Shown: positions 23,906 to 36,009 of the stretch, piece by piece | Layout of the letters: each line of letters starts with the position of its first letter | How positions within the stretch are numbered: the stretch's first letter is position 1 | Source of the DNA: Siphonodentalium dalli | Lineage: Eukaryota; Mollusca; Scaphopoda; Gadilida; Siphonodentaliidae | Direction of reading: 5' to 3' | NCBI GenBank assembly: GCA_032622095.1 | Contig: CP136061.1 | Coordinates: forward strand, 90,867,845-90,931,844 | DNA length: 64,000 nt | Notes under the pieces: model-generated | Told to the model about the DNA's origin: nothing | The model's database searches: none | Seen by the model: only the letters and a program-made list of their open reading frames with translations | Program-made: the position numbers and the translations under genes

Positions 23906-25790
23906 CCAATGAACTGAACATTTATCAGGTTATTGCATGCATTTTTAATACACAGGGCAAGGCAGGTTACATCATTTTATAGATATTCTAGAATTTCTAG
24001 TTTGTGAAAACTATACTTAAAGCCATATTTTATGCACCCGTCTAACCAACTGAACTATGAACTATAGACATGTTATTATTGTTATTATCAGAGACATGCC
24101 TTCTGCAAAGATATAGCCTTATACATTATAAACATGCAAATAGTTGCTTCATTTGGGCTAACTTCCATCATTTAGTGAGGCAAACGTGAGGAAATTCTCT
24201 TAGTTTGAAAGTTGTAGCATGCCTGGCCCTGTGAGTTGATGTCACAAACATCAAATATTAGTACTTCTTATCAGATGGACATCTCTACCAATAAATTAAA
24301 CATTTCTCATAGTCATTGCATGCATTATAATATACAGGACAAGGTAGAAAACATCATTTGATGGATATTTTACTTAAAATAGTCTGTGGAAACAACCTAA
24401 AAGCCATATTGTATGCATCCCTGTGTAGCCAAAATAAATTAAACTATGGATATTTTATTGTTTATTTCACCAGAGACATGTATTCTGTTGAGATATTGCC
24501 TTATATATGTTATAAACATGCAAATAGTGGCTTCATTTGGGCTTGCTTCCATAATTTAGAGAGTCAAACCTGAAGAGATTCCCTTATTTCAAATTTGTAA
24601 GATGCCAAGGAAACTGAAATGGTGTATCAAACCTCAAATGGCAGTATTTCTTATCAGATGGACATGTCTACCAATAAATTAAACAGTTCTCATGGTCATT
24701 GCATGCATTTTAATATACAGGACAAGGTAGAAACGTCATTTGATGGAAATATTACTTAAAATAGTCTGTCAAATCTACATAAAAGCCATATTGTATGCAT
24801 CCCTGTATAGCCAAATGAAATTAAACTATGGATATTTTATTGTTTATTTCATTAGAGACATGCATTCTGTTGAGATATAGCCTTATATATGTTATAAACA
24901 TGCAAATAGTGGCTTTATTTGGGCTTGCTTCCATAATTTAGAGAGTCAAACCTGAAGAGATTCCCTTATTTCAAATTTACAAGATGCCAAGCCAGCTGAA
25001 ATGGTGTATCAAACCTCAAATGACAGTATTTCTTATCAGATGGACATCTTTACCAATAAATTAAACATTTCTCATGGTCACTGCATGCATTATAATATAT
25101 AGACCAAGGTAGAAAACATCATTTGATGGATATTTTACTTAAAATAGTCTGTGGAAACTACATAAAAGCAATATTGTATGCATCCCTCTACAGCCAAATG
25201 AAATTAAACTATGGGTATTTTATTGTGTATTTTATCAGAGACATGTATTCTGTTGAGATATAGCCTTATACATGTGATTAACATGCAAATTGTGGCTTCA
25301 TTTGGGCTTTCTTCCATTATTTAGAGAGTCCCATAATCCCATGAAATGGTATTTTAAACCTCAAATGTCAGAGTCAAAGCTGAATAAATTCCCTTAGGTT
25401 TCAAATTTAAAAGATGCCAAGCCAGCTGAAATGGTGTATCAAACCTAAAATGTCAGTATTTCTTATCAGATGGACATCTCTACCAATAAATTAAGCATTT
25501 CTCATGACCATTGCATGCATTTTAATATATATGACAAGGCAGAATACATCACTTGATGGATATTTTACTGAAAATACTTTGTGGAAACTACATAAAAGCC
25601 ACATTGTATGCTTTCCTATATAGCCAAATGAAATTCAACTATGGATAAATTGGATATTTTATTGTTTGTATCATCAGAGATATTAGCATTCTGCTATTAT
25701 ATAGTCTTTTGTGTGTTATAAACATACAATAGGTGCATGGCCTCATTGGGCTTGCTTTCATAATACAAGAGAGTCAACTCTGAATAAATA
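23905..25790 (+). repeat. Satellite, ~380-bp unit, five copies
   Basis: 'taccaataaattaaac' occurs at about 24287, 24669, 25051 and 25481, with an older unit from ~23905. Each unit holds 'attgcatgcattttaatata', 'gatggatattttacttaaaat', 'gagacatg(t/c)attctg' and 'gagagtcaaacctga'. One unit has a ~50-base internal insertion near 25330. Confidence 0.85.
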
Positions 25791-26060
25791 CCATCGGTTT
25801 GAAATTGGTAGCATCTTCCATCCTTATATAAGAGGGGTATATACCAGCTTGAAGTACCGGTTTAATTAATAGGTTCAATGCAAGGGGCCACCAGAGAGGT
25901 TTGTCTAGTTCGGGATGGTGTGGCAAACCGCCATTTGGAGATTTCAAGGGAGCTCTAGGTCTCCTCAATGGCGACCCACTACATGTATATTGTGCAAACA
26001 AAATTTTATTAAAATTGTATAAAGGTCAGCATGCCCTAAGAGCATTGAGAAATAGATAAA
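25791..26060. other. Short unique stretch
   Basis: No feature recognised; a minus frame here has no recognisable product. Confidence 0.3.
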
Positions 26061-26079
26061 AACACTTACTGACAGATTG

Positions 26080-26400
26080 CCAATAACAAAATTACATCTG
26101 TTGAAACTATTGTTATGTAAACAAAACTGTTACAGTGATTTGTCAACAAATATATAATTCTAGCTGTATTATTAGTTCAAATATTTAACTATGAATAACA
26201 TTTTCAGAATATTTAATCAACAGGTTGGACCTTTTCCAATGTTATGTAAACAAAACTGTTACAGTGAGTGACTTGTCAACAATTATATAATCCTATAGCT
26301 GTAGTATTACATGTAGTTCAAATATTTAAGTATGAATATGAATTTTCAGAATATTTAATCAACAGGTTGGTCTGGTTGGACCTTTTTAAATGTTTACCAT
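26080..26400 (+). repeat. Tandem duplication (~150 bp)
   Basis: 'atgttatgtaaacaaaactg' ... 'tcagaatatttaatcaacag' is present twice; related single copy at 15358-15510. Confidence 0.75.
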
Positions 26401-26459
26401 AAAATTTTGATCACAATTTTGCTCTCGTTGGACTTTTACAGTTATTCCAATACAGCAGT

Positions 26460-26782
26460 AATTTCTACATAACAATTAATTCTTGGTTTAGAAATATTTT
26501 CTTTAAGTATTTCTTAACTTAGAAAAAAAATCTTGAAACAAGAAATATATATTTAATTTTTGAAGCCATTTTCTTAGTAAGGAAATTGTTTCTTGTTTCA
26601 AGACTAAAATCTATCTTAGTTGAGAAAACTATCTCTTGTCTGGTGGGAGTTTCTTAAATTTTCTTGATGTAGCAGACTTGGGGGGTATATTTCCCAAAAT
26701 AAGATTTATTTTCCTGTTTCAGGAAATAGTTTTTCTTGTTTCAAGATATTTTATCTTATTAAGAAATTATTTTTGGCAGTGT
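26460..26782. mobile_element. AT-rich element with CACTGCCAAAAAT end, copy 2
   Basis: Ends 'aaattatttttggcagtg', the complement of the start at 11229; body of 'ttcttgtttcaaga' and 'cttagtaaggaa' strings in both orientations. Confidence 0.5.
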
Positions 26783-27359
26783 AGGTGGTGCGAAACGAGC
26801 GACAATACGAGCGACATTGCTTAAGGGTCACAACTTAGGGCGAAATATGAACAGCGTACAATTCGTCAATAGCCACACTATAAGGGGGAAACCACTGTCC
26901 AAAAGTATCGAGGTAACACGTTTATATAACCGGCCACAAATTTGGCGTAAGTAGTGTCTGGCGTCAAAATGAACCCTAATCTTTTGCTAAATTGCAGCTT
27001 TTGTTGCTAAATTGCAGATTGTGGGAGTTCATAGGTGGCCCATTTGTTGTAAATTCGTCGATAGCCACCATAGGGTGAAATCACAATCAAATAGTACCTG
27101 GGATACAATTATCACATTATCACATCACCAGAATCCTGCAGTCCCACCGGGATACCGATAAGAGTGGGATTTTTGTTAACAAATTCTAGCTAAATTTGCA
27201 ATAGCATAGATCCTCCACAGTCATGAATTCGGCAACACATTAGTGTCCTTGAAGAGTTCAGACTCTACTTATATTTGTATAATGGGCGCTCTGCTACTTT
27301 CTTGACAGTAATTTTACCCTAAGGTTGCTATGGACGAATTCTCACTTAATGGGCCACTA
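26783..27359 (+). repeat. Satellite family S2 (~180-bp unit), left part
   Basis: Diverged copies of the unit that is clearer at 30978-31612: 'gggaattt(a)gcaaca', 'gactctacttacgcccaatttgtggc', 'ggtataatgggctac', 'ctatggacgaattcac'. It stops at 27359 where a Helitron-like element starts and resumes at 30978. Confidence 0.6.
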
Positions 27360-27766
27360 TCTAATATATATTTTGGGACTATTTTGTCTGTTTGTCTGTT
27401 AGCTATGGCCGGGAAAACTGCCGGACGGATTGCGCACAAACTTCATATCTAAGGGTAAAATCCCAGATGAAATGTCATCGCACCGCTTCTGAGAACGTCA
27501 GAACACTCATTCTCCAACCCCCGCCACCGCAAAGGTTAGTTCATAGGGTAATCGCGTGATAGTTAAAGAGCGTTCGTATCCGCAGCGTCGTTGATAAAGA
27601 GCGGGTATGTGTCCATACATGAGCGTGTTGTGTCTGTGTACAGACATGAGCGTGTTGTGTGATTCTGTGTTCGTACTTATGGGTTCCTGAGAATGGGGGA
27701 GATTTTCATAGGGTCAGTTTTTCCGCCCGAGGTGACCTTCACCTTGAAACGTGTACCCACAAATGA
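27360..27766 (+). mobile_element. Helitron-like element 1 of a chain (3' end lost)
   Basis: Starts TCTAATATATATTTTGGGAC directly after an A, as Helitrons do, and resembles element 3 along its length. It is cut at 27766 by the next element and has no CTAG end. Confidence 0.6.
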
Positions 27767-27976
27767 TCTAATATATATTTTGGGACTTCTGTCTGTTTGT
27801 TTGTCTGTTAGCTATGGCCGGGAAAACTGCTGGACGGATTTCGACGAAATTTGATACCTACGGATGATTTAGTCCGGGGAGTGTTTTGGACGACAAATGG
27901 TGACTCCGACCTGACCTTGACCTTCAAAATGGTCAATTCAAGGTCAACTCCCGGACGAAGTCGGGTCACCTGCTAG
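27767..27976 (+). mobile_element. Helitron-like element 2 (complete ends)
   Basis: Starts TCTAATATATATTTTGGGAC and ends with the hairpin CCCGGACGAAGTCGGG, about eight bases, then CTAG at 27973-27976. This is the end structure of Helitrons: 5' TC, 3' hairpin, CTRR. At 210 bases it is non-autonomous. Confidence 0.7.
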
Positions 27977-28698
27977 TCTTCCATATATTTTGAGAAATAC
28001 GTATATATATATAATTATAAATATATGTGTCCTCTATAGACTCGAAAACGGCTGCACCGATTGGGTTCAAACTTCCCATCTAAGGGTAAAAACCCACGGG
28101 AATGGTCGTCGCGGCACTGTGGTGTTAATCGCGTTGATAGTTAAAGAGCGTTCGTATCCGCAGTGTCGTTGATAAAGATATCCATATTTGGGTTCGTTAA
28201 TCGGTTATCGCTCTTTATTCCCTTCGACTTTCGCATACGGTTTTGTTTACGTTATCTGGAACTCGCTTCTTTGTGATTCTTACGTACTTAGGGCTTCCTA
28301 GGAACGGGGACATTTTCATCGGGTCAGTGTTTCCACCCGATGTGATCTTCATCTTAAAACAGGTACCCACAATATATGTGCATGTCCTTTATAGACTCGA
28401 ACCGATCGAGCTCAAATTTGCTACCTACGGGAACTGTCATATATATGTGTGTGTCCTTTATAGACTTGAACCGATTGAGCTCAAACTTGCTACCTACGGG
28501 AAGTGTCATGGACGGGTTAAATTGTGACCCCGACCTGATCTTGCCCTTGAAAATGATCAATTCAATATCAAATCGGGTCAAATTGAAAAACAAAAAATTA
28601 AATTAAAAAATTAAAAAGGCACAATTAACTCATTGAATTGGAAATTAAAAATTGTCATGTTTCTGACGATTGCCGTCAGTGGCGGGCTAACCTGCTAG
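27977..28698 (+). mobile_element. Helitron-like element 3
   Basis: Starts TCTTCCATATATTTTGAG directly after the CTAG of element 2 and ends GGCTAACCTGCTAG. Holds a 64-base internal duplication ('cctttatagact(c/t)gaaccgat'). Confidence 0.65.
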
Positions 28699-29469
28699 TC
28701 TAATATATATTTTGGGAAAACTGCCAGACGGATATCGACGAAATTTTATACATAGGGGTACTTTTGGACTTGTCAAATCGTGACCCGACATGACATTGAC
28801 CTTCAAATGGTCAATTCAAGATCAAATCGGGTAAAAATGGCGGATTTCGACGAAATTTGATACCTAGGGTACTTTTGTCCGTGGAAGAGTTTTGGACGCG
28901 TCAAAACGTGACCCTGACGTGACCTTCACATTCAAAATGGTCAATTCAAGGTCAAATCGGGTAAAATTGGCGGATTTCGACGAAATTTGATACCTAGGGT
29001 ACTTTTGTCCGTGGGAGTGTTTTGGACGCGTCAAAACGTGACCCTGACGTGACCTTCACATTCAAAATGGTCAATTCAAGGTCAAATCTGGTAAAATTGG
29101 CGGATTTCGACGAAATTTTATACCTAGGGGTACGTTTGTCCTGGAGTGTATTAAACGGGTCAAATCGTGACCACGACCTTACCTTGACCTTAAAAATTGT
29201 CAATTCAAGGCCAATTCTTGTAAAACTGGCGGATTTCGACGAAATTTCATACCTAGGAGTACGTTTGTCTGGGGAGTGTTTTGGACGGGTCAAGTCGTCA
29301 CACCGACCTGACTTTGACCTTCAAAATGGTCAATTCAAGGTCAAATCGGGTCAAAGTGCGCATGCGACCGTGTCCTTGCTCATATACACTCATATAGTCA
29401 TGTTTCTGGAAAAGAAATCCCCAAATAGCCCGGACGAATAGCCCGGACGAAGACGGACCCACCAGCTAG
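28699..29469 (+). mobile_element. Helitron-like element 4 with internal tandem repeats
   Basis: Starts TCTAATATATATTTTGGG directly after the CTAG of element 3 and ends with 'cccggacgaagacgg' and CTAG at 29466-29469, followed by T. The interior has about five ~120-base units ('ggcggatttcgacgaaattt', 'ccttcaaaatggtcaattcaagg'). Open frames on both strands reflect these units. Confidence 0.7.
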
Positions 29470-29480
29470 TTAGCATATAT

Positions 29481-30963
29481 ATATTTGTTATTTGTTTATT
29501 GAGAATAGAGAATAACAAAAGAAGAAGAGACAAAATACATACATGCAATCGTCCTCTCAATCCAGGATATTGGAGAGCGTAACTCTTCCATGCCCTGGCA
29601 TACCTTCTCACTTGTGACACGCAAATATAAAACAGTTAAAGGCAGATATTGTGATCGGAATTTTGTTGCATACACCTCGCAACTTAAAAGAAAGACGAAG
29701 CGGCGATATTAGATATAACCTTGACATATTATTGTCCGAAAATGGGCTTTCTGTAGCAACAACAATGGTGATAAAGGACAATAAATTAATATTTTGTCTT
29801 CAGAAGAACTTTAAAATTGTCTTATTAGACAGCTAAAGTGGTCGATGGTGTGTAATATTTAAGGTTTGCAAAATCGGAGTTCCAAACACTATGTGCACCT
29901 TTAATTAATTTACGTTCAGAATTTACCATAACTAATATAATTAGTAATACTTAACCATATTGAAAATGTATTTTAAATATTGTAATTATTCAGTGGTTCG
30001 ACAGCAATCGGGAAAATACACAACGCTCGCTTCGTTTGCATTTCGGACTGTGACTGAAAACAGTTGTGTTGTGGTCATGGAAATCAATGTATCAATTGAC
30101 GTTCCCGAAGTATAGTCTATCAATAAACAAAAACAATGATCATTATATTGAAATTAGACACGTCTGTCGCTCAAGTATCGGATATTTGATTTAATTCCTG
30201 TGTTGATCGGGTCACTTTTAAGGTCATGTGTATTTTTGGCCTGAAAATATCGGGTTTTCAATATATAATACTATTATTTTATTTTTAAGGCATCAGTGTC
30301 AGCCACTGGTTATCGAAGTCACGATTCATATTACATTTTGCGTTGTATCTCTCGCATTCATATCTAAATTTAAGATCGCAAAGGAACAAGTGAGACGACA
30401 GCTGCGTGGGCGTGAATTTTGTCCTATATACAGTTTCAAAACCAGTAGGAAAAGATTATATTTTGAATTTCTGTGTTCATTATATATGGCGATAATGATA
30501 TTATTTTTTGTTAGATCAATGGGGAATTGGTTGTTTCTTGTCCGTGTTGAAATTTCGTTTATAAATGTTTGGACATGGGGACAATCCCAGAAAATATGAG
30601 AAATTGTTTCTTGTACGTTTGACAGCGATTACCAAAATCGTCGACTTGAAGGTTAGCCACCTTTAGAAATTTATTGGTACTAATAATTCGTGTATATATT
30701 CTGAATTGGAGCCACTGTAAATTCGTATCGGTTGTCGTTTTAAAGGGAATGCTCAGATAATCTGTCCAATTATCTATCTTATCGCCTATTTCGGATTCCC
30801 ATTTTTGGCATGCATTCGGCATAGTTTTCCCACTTGCTAGTGTTTTGTAAAATAATTGCCCGCCTTTTAAGTCACGGAGTATCGGAGCAAGATTATTGGG
30901 TAGCCATGGACAGGGTACATGGATTAATGGTTGATTAAGAGAACTTGCCAATGACAGAATCAA
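29481..30963 (-). mobile_element. 5'-truncated LINE (L1/Tx1-like), minus strand, with target duplication
   Basis: Flanked by a 14-base direct repeat TAGTTAGCATATAT (29467-29480 and 30964-30977). The minus strand ends with AATAAA and an A-rich tail next to the left repeat. The coding remnant occupies 30326-30960 and the rest is a 3' untranslated region of about 845 bases. Because the left duplication includes the TAG of the Helitron end, the LINE arrived after the Helitron chain. Confidence 0.8.
30326..30960 (-). pseudogene. C-terminal part of LINE ORF2 (reverse transcriptase tail), frameshifted
   Basis: The minus frame carries FYKTLASGK...KWESEIG...W...TDTNLQWLQFRIYTRIISTNKFL...DFGNRC, and a shifted frame continues ETISHIFWDCPHVQTF...KYNLFLLVLKLYI to a TGA at 30328-30326. 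The order 'KWE / lqw-qfRi-tRi-TN-fL / C..C..etisHiFwdC' is the region after the reverse transcriptase domain in L1 and Tx1-clade LINEs, ending in the CCHC-like motif. A one-base loss inside the cysteine motif (about 30610) breaks the frame, and the whole endonuclease and polymerase core is missing, so this is a dead copy. Confidence 0.8.
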
Positions 30964-30977
30964 TAGTTAGCATATAT

Positions 30978-31612
30978 TGGTATATTACAATCGGGAGTTA
31001 AGCAACATTTTACGACTCTACTTACGCCCAATTTGTGGCCGGATATAACGGACTAGTAGGATACGTTTTTGACAGTGATTTGGCCCTATGGTGGTTCTTG
31101 TCGAATTCACCACAAAAGGGGGCACCAATAGCATACATCTCTCACAATCGGGAATTCAGCAACATTTTAGGGTTCGTTTGGATTCCAGACTCTACTTACG
31201 CCCAATTTGTGGCCGGGTATAATGGGCTACCCGGGTACCTTTCCGATGGTGATTCGCCACTAAATTGGTTATGTATGAATTCAACCCAAAAGAGACCTCT
31301 AATAGCATAGGTCTCCCACAGTCAGGACTTTAGCAACAGTTGAGGGTCAGTTATGTCGTCACACTCTACTTACGCCAAATTTGTGGCCGGTTATAATGGG
31401 TTAATTCCGTACCATTTTGACAGTGATTTGCCACTATGTTGGCTATGGACGAACTCAAACCAAAGGGGACCACAAATATGATATGTCCGTTTTCACGCCA
31501 GACTTTACTTACGCTCAACTTGTGACAGGGGCTAATAGGCTACCGAGGATTATTTTTTGTTTTTGACTTTCTCCAAGGGTGACTATGTGCCAATTCTTCC
31601 CAAAGGGGCCAC
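30978..31612 (+). repeat. Satellite family S2, middle part (~3.6 units)
   Basis: Clear ~180-bp units with 'ctcccacaatcgggaattca', 'gactctacttacgcccaat', 'ttgtggccgg(g/a)tataa' and 'gtgatttgccactat'. The plus frame at 31035-31310 is a repeat shadow. Confidence 0.8.
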
Positions 31613-31621
31613 CATTAACAT

Positions 31622-32989
31622 TAGTCCAAGTCTTCTTGTACTAAAACCAGCTAAGATATTGGGATGGCGATTTGCTGTTTTTAGTCCAAGCCCGTCCTAT
31701 ATGCTCTCTTATGACAGAGCTTAAGCGTTAGTGACCCGCTCAAATAAAACCACAATTATATGAAATAAAATATCACAATTGCGACAATAAACGGATATTT
31801 TCCGCAGAAGACATGCTATTTTATCTGAAACCCACATCAGTTGTGAATTTAAAACGGTAATTTAATGCGAAAAGAGACATTTACCTCAATGTTTACAATT
31901 TTTTTAAAGTATGCGAACTCGGTTGACCTCGCGAACTGTGTTCGGCATTTTCCGTTGAAAATATTCCGTAGATTTTGGACAACAGCGCAAATTACGATGA
32001 ATTCTCCATTGTAATCGTAATTATGTATGTCAATAAATAAAATAATAAATAGATTAATTAAACATTGGAGATATAAATGTAATACGCTAAATAAATTACG
32101 GGAATTAGAACCCTCTCAACGTTTAAAACAGTGTAAACACAAGTTACGAGCATTAGATATAATATGCCTTATATGGTGCTACATTTCACCCATATTTGGT
32201 GGACTTCCGCGAAATTAAGATATATACTAAGCGAACAGGGCAATATACTGCTCTTGTTAAGCACACAAAAAATCAAATCAAATTTGTATAAATTTTTAAC
32301 CTTAAGTTTGAAAAGTCCCACTAAAACGGAAGAACTATATTTCGTAACTGTGTGATTCGGTTCTCCGATTATTTTATCAACACAGATGTCAAAATGCACA
32401 TCACACGCATGGCAAGTCAGACACAAGAGTTCTAATTTGCTCCAATTTTGACAAGTTGCTTGCGAAAATTGTCAACAAAACTACCGTTCTGATCCTCCAT
32501 TATGTCATTAAGTTTTTAGTGCGGGAATTGTTCTGAAAGCACATAGAAAACTGGACTTTCGGGCGATAGGTTTTCGCCATTTTTATTCGGAAAACCCGCG
32601 CTATATATAGAAACGGAAAGTAGAATTCCCAGAACAAACAGCGGATTATGCCGAACTTATTCGGACCACTTCGGCTTTCGGTTAAAACGTAAACAAACAG
32701 AGAAACAAATCGATGTTTGTGGCAATCAACCGGAATATTCTATGTGTAATTTAACTTTAAAGTTAGATTATTATACACCATTATGACCATAAGATGTAAG
32801 CCTTTCCGATGTATATAGCATCATGTATTGATTTGCTAGGTAAATCGAGTAAAATACACCACAAATTCCCGCCACAGATCGTGGGCGTAACTCGTGTGAT
32901 AGGAATGGTATACAAGCGGGCTTGGACTAAAAACAGCAAATCGCCATCCCAATATCTTAGCTGGTTTTAGTACAAGAAGACTTGGACTA
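31622..32989. mobile_element. Mutator-like (MULE-type) non-autonomous element
   Basis: Perfect or near-perfect 73-bp TIRs (31622-31694 and 32917-32989) starting TAGTCCAAGTCTTCTTGTAC. The flanking direct repeat CATTAACAT (31613-31621 and 32990-32998) is 9 bases, and nine bases with long TIRs is the Mutator-superfamily signature. Each TIR holds the string TAGTCCAAG twice (start and ~60 bases in). The 1.2-kb interior has only short frames and no recognisable transposase. It is inserted in satellite S2. Confidence 0.85.
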
Positions 32990-32998
32990 CATTAACAT

Positions 32999-33600
32999 AT
33001 GTATCCTGCAATCAATAGTTAACAACAGTTTAGAGTCAGTTGTGATGCCATACTCTGCTTACGCCCAATTTGTGTCAGGTACAATGTGCTAACCGGATAC
33101 TTTTTTTACACTAATTTGCCCCTAGGTTCGTTATAGATGAATTCATACCAAAAGTGGCCACAAATAAGATGAATCCCCCAGAAACGAGAATTTGGCAACA
33201 TTTCAGGGTCTATTTTGACGCTAGACTCTACTTATGACCAATTTGTGGCATGGTATAATGGGCCATCCTGGAACTCTTACTACGGGTCTCTATGGATGAA
33301 TTCACCCCCACTAGTGGCCACAAATAGGATTGGTCTCACACAATATAAAATTTAGCAGCATTTCGTAGGTCTGTTTCAACGCCAGACCCTATTCACGGCC
33401 AATTTGAGCTGCGGGTATAACGGCCTACCCGGGTTTTTTTGACAGTGGTTCCCCTAAGGTGGCTAGGGGCGACCAATGGTGGCCACCAATAAGATCTCGC
33501 ACAATCGGGAATTTAGCAACATGTTTGGGTCAGTTTTTGTTATGTTTTCTAATTCTGCCCATTTGTGGCCAGGCATAATCGGTTATTTGCTGCAAATCCT
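32999..33600 (+). repeat. Satellite family S2, right part (~3.4 units)
   Basis: Continues the S2 units after the Mutator-like element, more diverged: 'actctgcttacgcccaatttgtg', 'gttatagatgaattcatacc', 'tttagcagcatttc'. Confidence 0.75.
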
Positions 33601-33850
33601 GCCCAATCCGGCAACGTAACAATGTGGTCTGGATGTATTTTTGACCTAAACACATCGACACATCAACGTTTGCGAAACTTACTACGTGTTCTGCAACCGA
33701 ATCAACGCGTGTACCCCTTCACTCCAATGTTACACATATATGCGTCACACTAAACCATAAATAACAACAGTATGAGTTGGTTTGTGTCAACAAACAACAC
33801 CAGCAACAACTACAATGTTTAGATTGTTGGATAATTACATACTTTCTAAA
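33601..33850. other. Short unique stretch
   Basis: No feature recognised. Confidence 0.3.
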
Positions 33851-33854
33851 TGGT

Positions 33855-34175
33855 GTTTATAAAGAGCGTCCATGTTTTGCCGCCGCCAAGTAAATAATAG
33901 AGTGCGTCCATGTTTTTCCACCCGAAAAGCTGTAGATAATAAAGAGCGTCCATAGTTTGCCCCCACCCAAAGCAGTAGATAACAAAGAGCGTCCATGTTT
34001 CGCCCCACCCAAGTAGATGATAAAGAGCGTCCATGTTCCCCCAAGTAGATAACGAAGAGCGTCCATGTTTCGCCCCCAAGTAGATAATAGAGAGCGTCCA
34101 TGTCTTCCCACCCCACAGTTGCAGATAACAAAGAACGTTCAAGTTTTTCCCCCCAAAACAGTAGATAATAAGCAG
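33855..34175 (+). repeat. Minisatellite, ~42-55-bp unit, seven copies
   Basis: 'agagcgtccatgttt(t/c)gcc' ... 'cccaagtagataata' repeats. All three minus frames stay open because the unit lacks stops (MDALYYLLG-type peptides); these are artefacts of the repeat. Confidence 0.85.
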
Positions 34176-35089
34176 TCAGAATAGTAAACTTTTCGCCAAA
34201 ATATCTGGTCGGACAAGTACTGAGCAAACCTCACCTAAACATTCCGGCGCGACTCATCTATGTCTAAAACTAGAGGACGAAAATTTCACAAGCTCCAGTT
34301 CATCGAATTATAACTGATGAAATTCATTCTTGACTAAAGAATTAAAATGGGATACTCTTGGTTTTTTGGAAATGTTTCATTGAAACAATATGTGGAGAAT
34401 CCATTACACTGGATTTAAATGACAGACTACCATGTTCTATATCTCCACAAGGTATGCATAATGCAGGAATTCAAAAGATCAGTCCGGTTTCGGACACGGT
34501 ATCTACTCTAGACCGGGGGAGTTCCCCTCCAGCCATTACAAAGCAGGGACAATGTGTTTATCTGCTGCATCTTATAGGCCCATATATGTGTGTGCATGCC
34601 TTATTTCAAATGCTTATTTCTATAAAAAAAAATGGCGTACATGTTACAGCACAGCTACGCATTTTAGTGTCAAGTGGGTGCCTCGTTTAAAATGATTATT
34701 TCTCAAATGTCATGCAAGTTATAGCACAACTACATAATTAATTATATTGCACAACTACGTATGTAACTCAACAGGACAATCCCGTCTTTAAAATAACTAA
34801 CGGCGATGACGATATTTTATCGAATTGTTTTGTCTGGCCAGCATAATTTTAAGGCTCGAAATGTTATGTCATTACATATCTGGTATCTATGGTACAATGG
34901 TTCTGCTTTTGATATTAACGAAACATATATAATATTGAAGATATTTCACAGTGGTTCTAACGCAAGCACATGAGGGGTAACAATATACCAATATATACTA
35001 TAGCAGAGGCAGGCTCACAAGTCCGACATTGGCAAAAATATAAAATATGTCACATTCCCCATCGATTCCCAAAACCAACCACCTCAGGG
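34176..35089. other. Intronic sequence, nothing firm
   Basis: A 110-codon plus frame at 34358-34690 is open but I recognise no domain. Its first part could end at the donor-like CACAAG|GTATGC (~34452). Not supported as a gene. Confidence 0.3.
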
Positions 35090-35525
35090 ACGTCAACCGG
35101 CCTGAATGACGTCATTGTGATTTCAAAACGTTCTTATCGTGTATAATTCACTAAAAATAATTCCTAAAATGATATATGTTTTAGCTCTAAAACATCTATA
35201 AATCATCAGAACACGGTCTGCTTATAATAAATGTAAAAATGCAAACGAACTATTTCGCTTTAAGCTGCACTCCGGTTTTCCCACGTCATGAATACTAATT
35301 GCTTTGCTTGACCTAATCGAAGTAACGAATGTAAAACTCACAAAAGGCAAGTTTTGTGCGATGGATAAACAAAATATGTAGCTAATGTCATCGCTTAAAC
35401 TGTTTATGTCCGCTTGGGGGATTAGGCATCTATTTGACTCGGCAGAGCCTCGCCCAATAGATGCTCAAATCCCTCTCACGGACATAAACAATTTAAGCGA
35501 CGACACTAGCTACATATTCTATATA
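35090..35525 (-). mobile_element. Hairpin-ended dispersed element, copy B (inverted relative to copy A)
   Basis: Reads as the reverse complement of 877-1340 from 'agggacgtcaaccggcc' to the terminal hairpin (~35380-35515, 'cttaaactgtttatgtccg' / 'cggacataaacaatttaag'). The two copies differ by scattered substitutions and small indels. Confidence 0.75.
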
Positions 35526-36009
35526 TCTTGAATTGTGTCTTATTAGCCATGAAATGTCTGTTATTTTGAAATATAACTTGAAAGAGACAAACGAATGAAT
35601 GGAAGTCGAGATATCTTATCGAAAATCTGGGAAATCTGCCCCCAAAACGGTCGTAAGCTTGGCATCCGGTAAGCAGTCATACTACATATAATCAATTAAA
35701 TCATACAATCAGGAATGGCCAACTTGAAAATTCCAGGTTCGACATGTCGACTTCGTTTCGATTAATTCCGTCAAGTTATGTATCACACAAAAGTAAATGT
35801 TACGAGCTTATGGCCTACCGGATGGATGTATCTAAAATTCCGAATTGGCTGCTGCATGGTCAGCAGTTTACATACTAAAATGCTGGTCCGCAGATCTCCC
35901 GAACTCAGTTTAACTCATTTACAACGAAGATAGTCGACTATCTGGGATAATGACTTGTAATCGATTGGTTATATCAGATACAAGGTGGCACCTTTTAACA
36001 CACCGTCGT
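35526..36009. other. Intronic sequence, nothing recognised
   Basis: No exon or repeat family seen. Confidence 0.3.

Noticed and set aside
29022-29441. 139-codon plus frame and 99-codon minus frame
   Set aside because: They lie in internal tandem units of a Helitron-like element, in register with the repeat, with no Rep or helicase motif.
30228-30599. 123-codon plus frame with hydrophobic stretches, membrane-protein-like
   Set aside because: It is antisense to a recognisable LINE ORF2 tail on the minus strand.
33835-34227. Three overlapping minus frames with repeated Asp-Ala-Leu-Tyr peptides
   Set aside because: All three frames are open because of a stop-free minisatellite unit.
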